From contig CAAENH010000125.1 of the NCBI GenBank assembly GCA_900757295.1, forward strand, positions 1-7,542: DNA of 7,542 nucleotides. The letters are read 5' to 3'. The position numbers were made by a program, and so were the translations under genes. This document shows positions 4,401-7,542 of the stretch, piece after piece; within the stretch, counting starts at the first letter, position 1; each line of letters begins with the position of its first letter. This stretch comes from Bacilli bacterium. Lineage in GTDB: Bacteria; Bacillota_I; Bacilli_A; RF39; UBA660. A model generated the notes under the pieces. It made no database searches, was not told the origin of the DNA, and worked only from the letters and a program-made list of their open reading frames with translations.

Positions 4401-5963
4401 GTGAAAAACAATAAATTTAAAGTTGCTGGTTATTTAAGACTATCTGTAGAGGATGGTGATAAAGAAGTCAGCGATAGTATAATAAGTCAAAAAAATATTA
4501 TAGAAGATAAAATAAAAAATCTTGGAGATAAGTTTGAATTAGTAGATTTTTATATTGATGATGGATATACAGGATTAAATACAAATAGACCAAATTTTCA
4601 AAGAATGTTGGATGATATAGAAAAGAAGAAAGTTAATTGTGTAATAACTAAAGACTTATCAAGATTAAGTAGAAATAATTTTGAAGCTAATTATTATATT
4701 GAATTATATTTTTTAGAAAGAGAAATAAGATATATTGCAATATTAGACAATGTTGATACATATTTAAAAAATTCTAATAATGATATGATTCAATTTAAAA
4801 CACTTATTAATGATTGGTATAGTAAAGATATATCTCGTAAAGTAAAGAGTGGTGTATGGGCAAGAAAAGAGCAAGGTTTATATGTTGCAGCAAAAGCACC
4901 TTATGGATATATGAAAGATGAAAAAAACAAAAACCATTTGATTATAAATCCAGAAGAAGCACCAATAGTAAAGAAGATATTTCAAATGTACAATAGTGGA
5001 AGCTCAATGGGTGAAATTGCAGAAAAGCTACGAAATGATAAAGCATATTGCCCAAGTTATAACGGATTCCAAAAAAATAAAAATGGAGAATATGGCTGGG
5101 AACGTTCTACAATTTCAAAAATGTTAAAGAATGAGATGTATTTAGGAAATACTGTATATGGTAAAGGAATAAATCTAAGTTATAAATCAAAAAAGGTAAA
5201 ACAAATACCACGTAATGAATGGAAAAAGTATGAAAATACTCACAAGGCGATAATATCAAAAGAATTATTTGAGAGTGTGCAAAAAAGAATGAAGTTGAAT
5301 CAAAAGGCAAAATCTCATACACATACTTGGATATTAAACGGAATTATATATTGCAAAGAATGTGGAGAACCAATGCAATTAAAAGTAAAATACAGAAAAG
5401 ATGGAACAACTATTTCTTTTATGAGATTATATTGCTCAAGTAGTTTACACAAAAAAGGATATTGTATACGTAAATATAAAGGTATTGAATTACAATCTGT
5501 GACACAAATAGTTGTGGCAAACCTAAATAAAAAAGTAAACAATCTAATAAATTGCGAGGATGTTACGAAATTACTAGAAAAGTCATATAAAAATAGAGAT
5601 GTACAAGGAATAAAAAATGAACTAGATTTAAAGCAAAAGAAATTAGCTAAAATTAATAAAATGATAACATCTTTATATTCTGATTACAAAAACGGAATTA
5701 TCCAAGAATATGATTTTAATTCTATGTATAATCAAGAAATAGAAAAAAGAGATAGGCTTAATGAAGAAATAAAAAAGCTAAATAACAAAATAAATAATCA
5801 AACTATCATTTCAGAAGCTGAATATAAAAGAGTTGTGAAAAAAGTATCAGATGTTAAAAAGTGGTCTAAAGAACAAATTGCAGATATTATTGATAATGTT
5901 CAAGTAGATAATGATGATAATATTTATATTAATTATAAATATGCTGTTATGGAGATGGCATAA
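4401..5963 (+). CDS. Large serine recombinase 1
   Basis: This full-length 520-aa protein catalyses site-specific excision or integration of the element through a 5'-phosphoserine intermediate. Catalytic domain ~7-155: YLRLS with nucleophile S15 and R13, SIISQ (~26-30), DDGYTG then NRP (R63), and the TKDLSRLSRN motif (~84-92). Recombinase DNA-binding domain ~165-275: APYGY, IFQMYNSG, and STISKMLKNEMYLGN. Zinc ribbon: C318, C321, C345 and C355. A coiled coil follows at ~400-465 (KNELDLKQKKLAKINKM onwards). All catalytic positions look intact. The start is GTG, with GGAGG 10 nt upstream. The stop overlaps the next start by one base. It belongs to the TnpX/TndX-type group; which of the two enzymes acts at which end cannot be told. 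Confidence 0.95.
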   Translation: MKNNKFKVAGYLRLSVEDGDKEVSDSIISQKNIIEDKIKNLGDKFELVDFYIDDGYTGLNTNRPNFQRMLDDIEKKKVNCVITKDLSRLSRNNFEANYYIELYFLEREIRYIAILDNVDTYLKNSNNDMIQFKTLINDWYSKDISRKVKSGVWARKEQGLYVAAKAPYGYMKDEKNKNHLIINPEEAPIVKKIFQMYNSGSSMGEIAEKLRNDKAYCPSYNGFQKNKNGEYGWERSTISKMLKNEMYLGNTVYGKGINLSYKSKKVKQIPRNEWKKYENTHKAIISKELFESVQKRMKLNQKAKSHTHTWILNGIIYCKECGEPMQLKVKYRKDGTTISFMRLYCSSSLHKKGYCIRKYKGIELQSVTQIVVANLNKKVNNLINCEDVTKLLEKSYKNRDVQGIKNELDLKQKKLAKINKMITSLYSDYKNGIIQEYDFNSMYNQEIEKRDRLNEEIKKLNNKINNQTIISEAEYKRVVKKVSDVKKWSKEQIADIIDNVQVDNDDNIYINYKYAVMEMA

Positions 5964-7486
5964 TGAAAGAATATAAAGCAGCAATATATTTAAGATTATC
6001 AAAAGAAGATATTGAAAAAAACAATAGTATTGATATGCAACGAGAAATAACTACAAAGTATGCAAAGGATCATAATTACAAAATAGTAAATGAATATGTT
6101 GATAACGGATACTCTGGAATATTAAACTCTAGACCAGAACTTGATAAAATGATTAGAGATATAACACTTGGAAAAATAAATATGCTTATAGTTAAAGATA
6201 TGAGTAGATTAACAAGAGATAAAAACTTAACTTCGTACTTTACAGACATATTTTTCCCAGATAATGATGTTAGATTAATTTCAGTTACAGAATATGTAGA
6301 TACAGGGGAAAGATATGAAATTGATGATGCAGTTGCTTTAAGAGGAATTGTTAATCAAAGTTATTTGGAAGATATATCTAAAAAAATCAAAGCAGTAAAA
6401 ACAAATTTGAAAAAGCAAGGAAAGTTTATTGAATCAAGTGTTGCTTATGGCTATAAAAAAGATAGTTTAGATAAAAGGAAAATAGTCATTGATGAAAAAG
6501 TTTCTTCTAATATAATAGAAATATTTAATTTATATTTAGATGGTATAGGACCAGTTGAAATTGCTAATAGACTTAACAAAAGGAATATAGAAACACCATC
6601 TCAATATTTGAATTTAAAACATCAGGCAAAATATTGGACTAAGTCGATGATTGCAAGAATATTAGATAATCCAATATATTGTGGTAGACTTGTTATTAAT
6701 AAATACTATAGTGATTTTAAATTAAAAAAAATAATTGCCAATAGAAAAGGCAATTATGAATATATTTCTAATACTCATCAACCTATAATTGCTCCTGGAA
6801 TTTTTGATAAAGTTCAAGAAATGAAAAAAGGAACAACAAAAGATAATCAAAAAGAGTATGTGTTTTTATTAAGAGATTTAGTTTATTGTAAAAATTGTGG
6901 TAGAAAAATGGTATATAAGAATAGCAACCCAATTAGAATTGATAAAAATGGTAAAATAACTGGAATAAAAAATGAGCTGGGATATTTTATATGTGCTGAA
7001 CATTATAGGCATAAAGATGTTTGCAATGAATGGATTAAAATAAAAGAAAATACTTTAGAAGAAATTGTTTTAAAACAAATATCTAATAGATTAAAAAAAT
7101 TGCAACTTATTAAATATGCTAATGATGTTAAAGCATATAAAGAAATAATGAATCCAGAAGCAAGTGAGTACAAGAAAATAAAAAACGAAATAAATAGAAG
7201 AGAAGCTGATTTTAAGATATTGTATTCTAAAAAGGTTGAAGAAATTATTTCAGAAGATGAATTTATTAGAGAATATAATTTATATAAACAAAAAACTAAA
7301 GAATTAAAAGATAAACTAGATAGGTTAGAGGAAAGTAAAAAAAGTTATAATTCTAAAAATGATGTTGAGAAGCTAATTATAGAGTTTTCTGAAACGAAAA
7401 AGTTTGATAATAAAATTTTAAAAAAGTTAGTAGAAAAAATAGAAATTGGAAAAAATGAAGAAGTTAATATTATATTGAAGGTGTAG
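5963..7486 (+). CDS. Large serine recombinase 2
   Basis: This 507-aa paralogue is translationally coupled to recombinase 1 (TAATG overlap, GGAG 8 nt upstream). Catalytic domain ~4-150: YLRLS with nucleophile S13 and R11, SIDMQ (~22-26), DNGYSG then SRP, and the VKDMSRLTRD motif (~77-86). Recombinase domain ~158-265: VAYGY, IFNLYLDGIG, and SMIARILDNPIYCG. Zinc ribbon: C309, C312, C344 and C354. A coiled coil lies at ~400-460. It is clearly diverged from recombinase 1 in sequence but has the same domain order and looks intact. Paired enzymes recall CcrA/CcrB, where both are needed for full activity; whether that holds here is inference. It is the last complete gene in the window. Confidence 0.95.
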   Translation: MKEYKAAIYLRLSKEDIEKNNSIDMQREITTKYAKDHNYKIVNEYVDNGYSGILNSRPELDKMIRDITLGKINMLIVKDMSRLTRDKNLTSYFTDIFFPDNDVRLISVTEYVDTGERYEIDDAVALRGIVNQSYLEDISKKIKAVKTNLKKQGKFIESSVAYGYKKDSLDKRKIVIDEKVSSNIIEIFNLYLDGIGPVEIANRLNKRNIETPSQYLNLKHQAKYWTKSMIARILDNPIYCGRLVINKYYSDFKLKKIIANRKGNYEYISNTHQPIIAPGIFDKVQEMKKGTTKDNQKEYVFLLRDLVYCKNCGRKMVYKNSNPIRIDKNGKITGIKNELGYFICAEHYRHKDVCNEWIKIKENTLEEIVLKQISNRLKKLQLIKYANDVKAYKEIMNPEASEYKKIKNEINRREADFKILYSKKVEEIISEDEFIREYNLYKQKTKELKDKLDRLEESKKSYNSKNDVEKLIIEFSETKKFDNKILKKLVEKIEIGKNEEVNIILKV

Positions 7487-7488
7487 AT

Positions 7489-7542
7489 ATTGCACCTATC
7501 ATTTTTACTAAAAAATAGTTGCACTATTGAATACTACTCAGA
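7489..7542. repeat. Candidate right-end recombination region
   Basis: Directly after recombinase 2, TTGCACCTAT (7490-7499) is echoed by TTGCACTAT (7519-7527), 29 bp apart. AATACTACT (7530-7538) follows and resembles AATACTCCT at 1921-1929 and 2102-2110. Short direct repeats beside a large serine recombinase gene are what an att site would show. The window ends here, so the junction cannot be settled. Confidence 0.3.

Larger units (their letters stand above)
1921..7538 (+). mobile_element. Putative large-serine-recombinase integrative element (boundaries tentative)
   Basis: All genes from about 2160 to 7486 point rightward and are closely spaced. The small Tn916/Tn4451-type accessory genes (sigma-like, Orf8-like, HTH, DUF6075-like, TnpW-like) and two terminal large serine recombinases are typical of Clostridia integrative elements. 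The proposed ends rest on AATACTCCT (1921-1929) and AATACTACT (7530-7538), which agree at 8 of 9 positions and flank the block. This is weak evidence in AT-rich DNA. No relaxase, coupling protein, replication gene or cargo is visible. The right end could lie beyond the window. Confidence 0.45.

Noticed and set aside
1..7542. CRISPR array, tRNA, rRNA or toxin-antitoxin pair
   Set aside because: No regularly spaced long repeats, no cloverleaf or rRNA signature, and no recognisable toxin or antitoxin family seen.

Overview
The window is very AT-rich, with A/T-ending codons, AGA for arginine, GGAGG-type Shine-Dalgarno (SD) sites, and a Spo0A-family regulator. This points to an endospore-lineage Firmicute, most likely an uncultured Clostridia or related gut bacterium. 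The exact taxon cannot be read from the window.

Left part (1-1960, probably older chromosomal sequence). A radical SAM gene enters from the left edge, so its start and [4Fe-4S] cysteines lie outside the window. Its visible enzyme part resembles the C-terminal half of viperin-type enzymes. It is fused to a receiver domain that has lost the phosphoacceptor Asp, the Thr/Ser and the Lys. Facing it is a Spo0A-like response regulator on the minus strand. The two genes converge on an 18-bp bidirectional terminator that includes the last codons of the regulator. The regulator's upstream region carries two tandem 0A-type boxes one helical turn apart. Next to them are three exactly 10-bp-phased ACACC repeats, and nearer the gene there is a possible extended -10 promoter.

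Right part (about 1921-7542, all plus strand) looks like a compact integrative element built on two large serine recombinases. Its order is: a structured leader with an ATG-TGA start-stop and a 57-nt two-part hairpin; a sigma region-4-like gene (Tn916 Orf7-like); a 57-aa Orf8-like helical protein; a 50-aa lysine-rich peptide behind a hairpin that covers its SD; an HTH protein; a 67-aa unknown; a DUF6075-like protein; a 51-aa TnpW-like protein; a terminator hairpin; and two full-length large serine recombinases overlapping by one base. No relaxase, replication gene, resistance gene or other recognisable cargo is seen. The element may therefore be minimal or cryptic, or may continue past 7542.

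Working together (inference): the sigma-like, Orf8-like and HTH proteins probably control the element, and the recombinase pair excises and inserts it. Its left end lies just upstream of the Spo0A-like gene's control region. The least ordinary parts are the radical SAM/pseudo-receiver fusion facing a Spo0A paralogue and the RNA hairpins in the element's leader and early operon.
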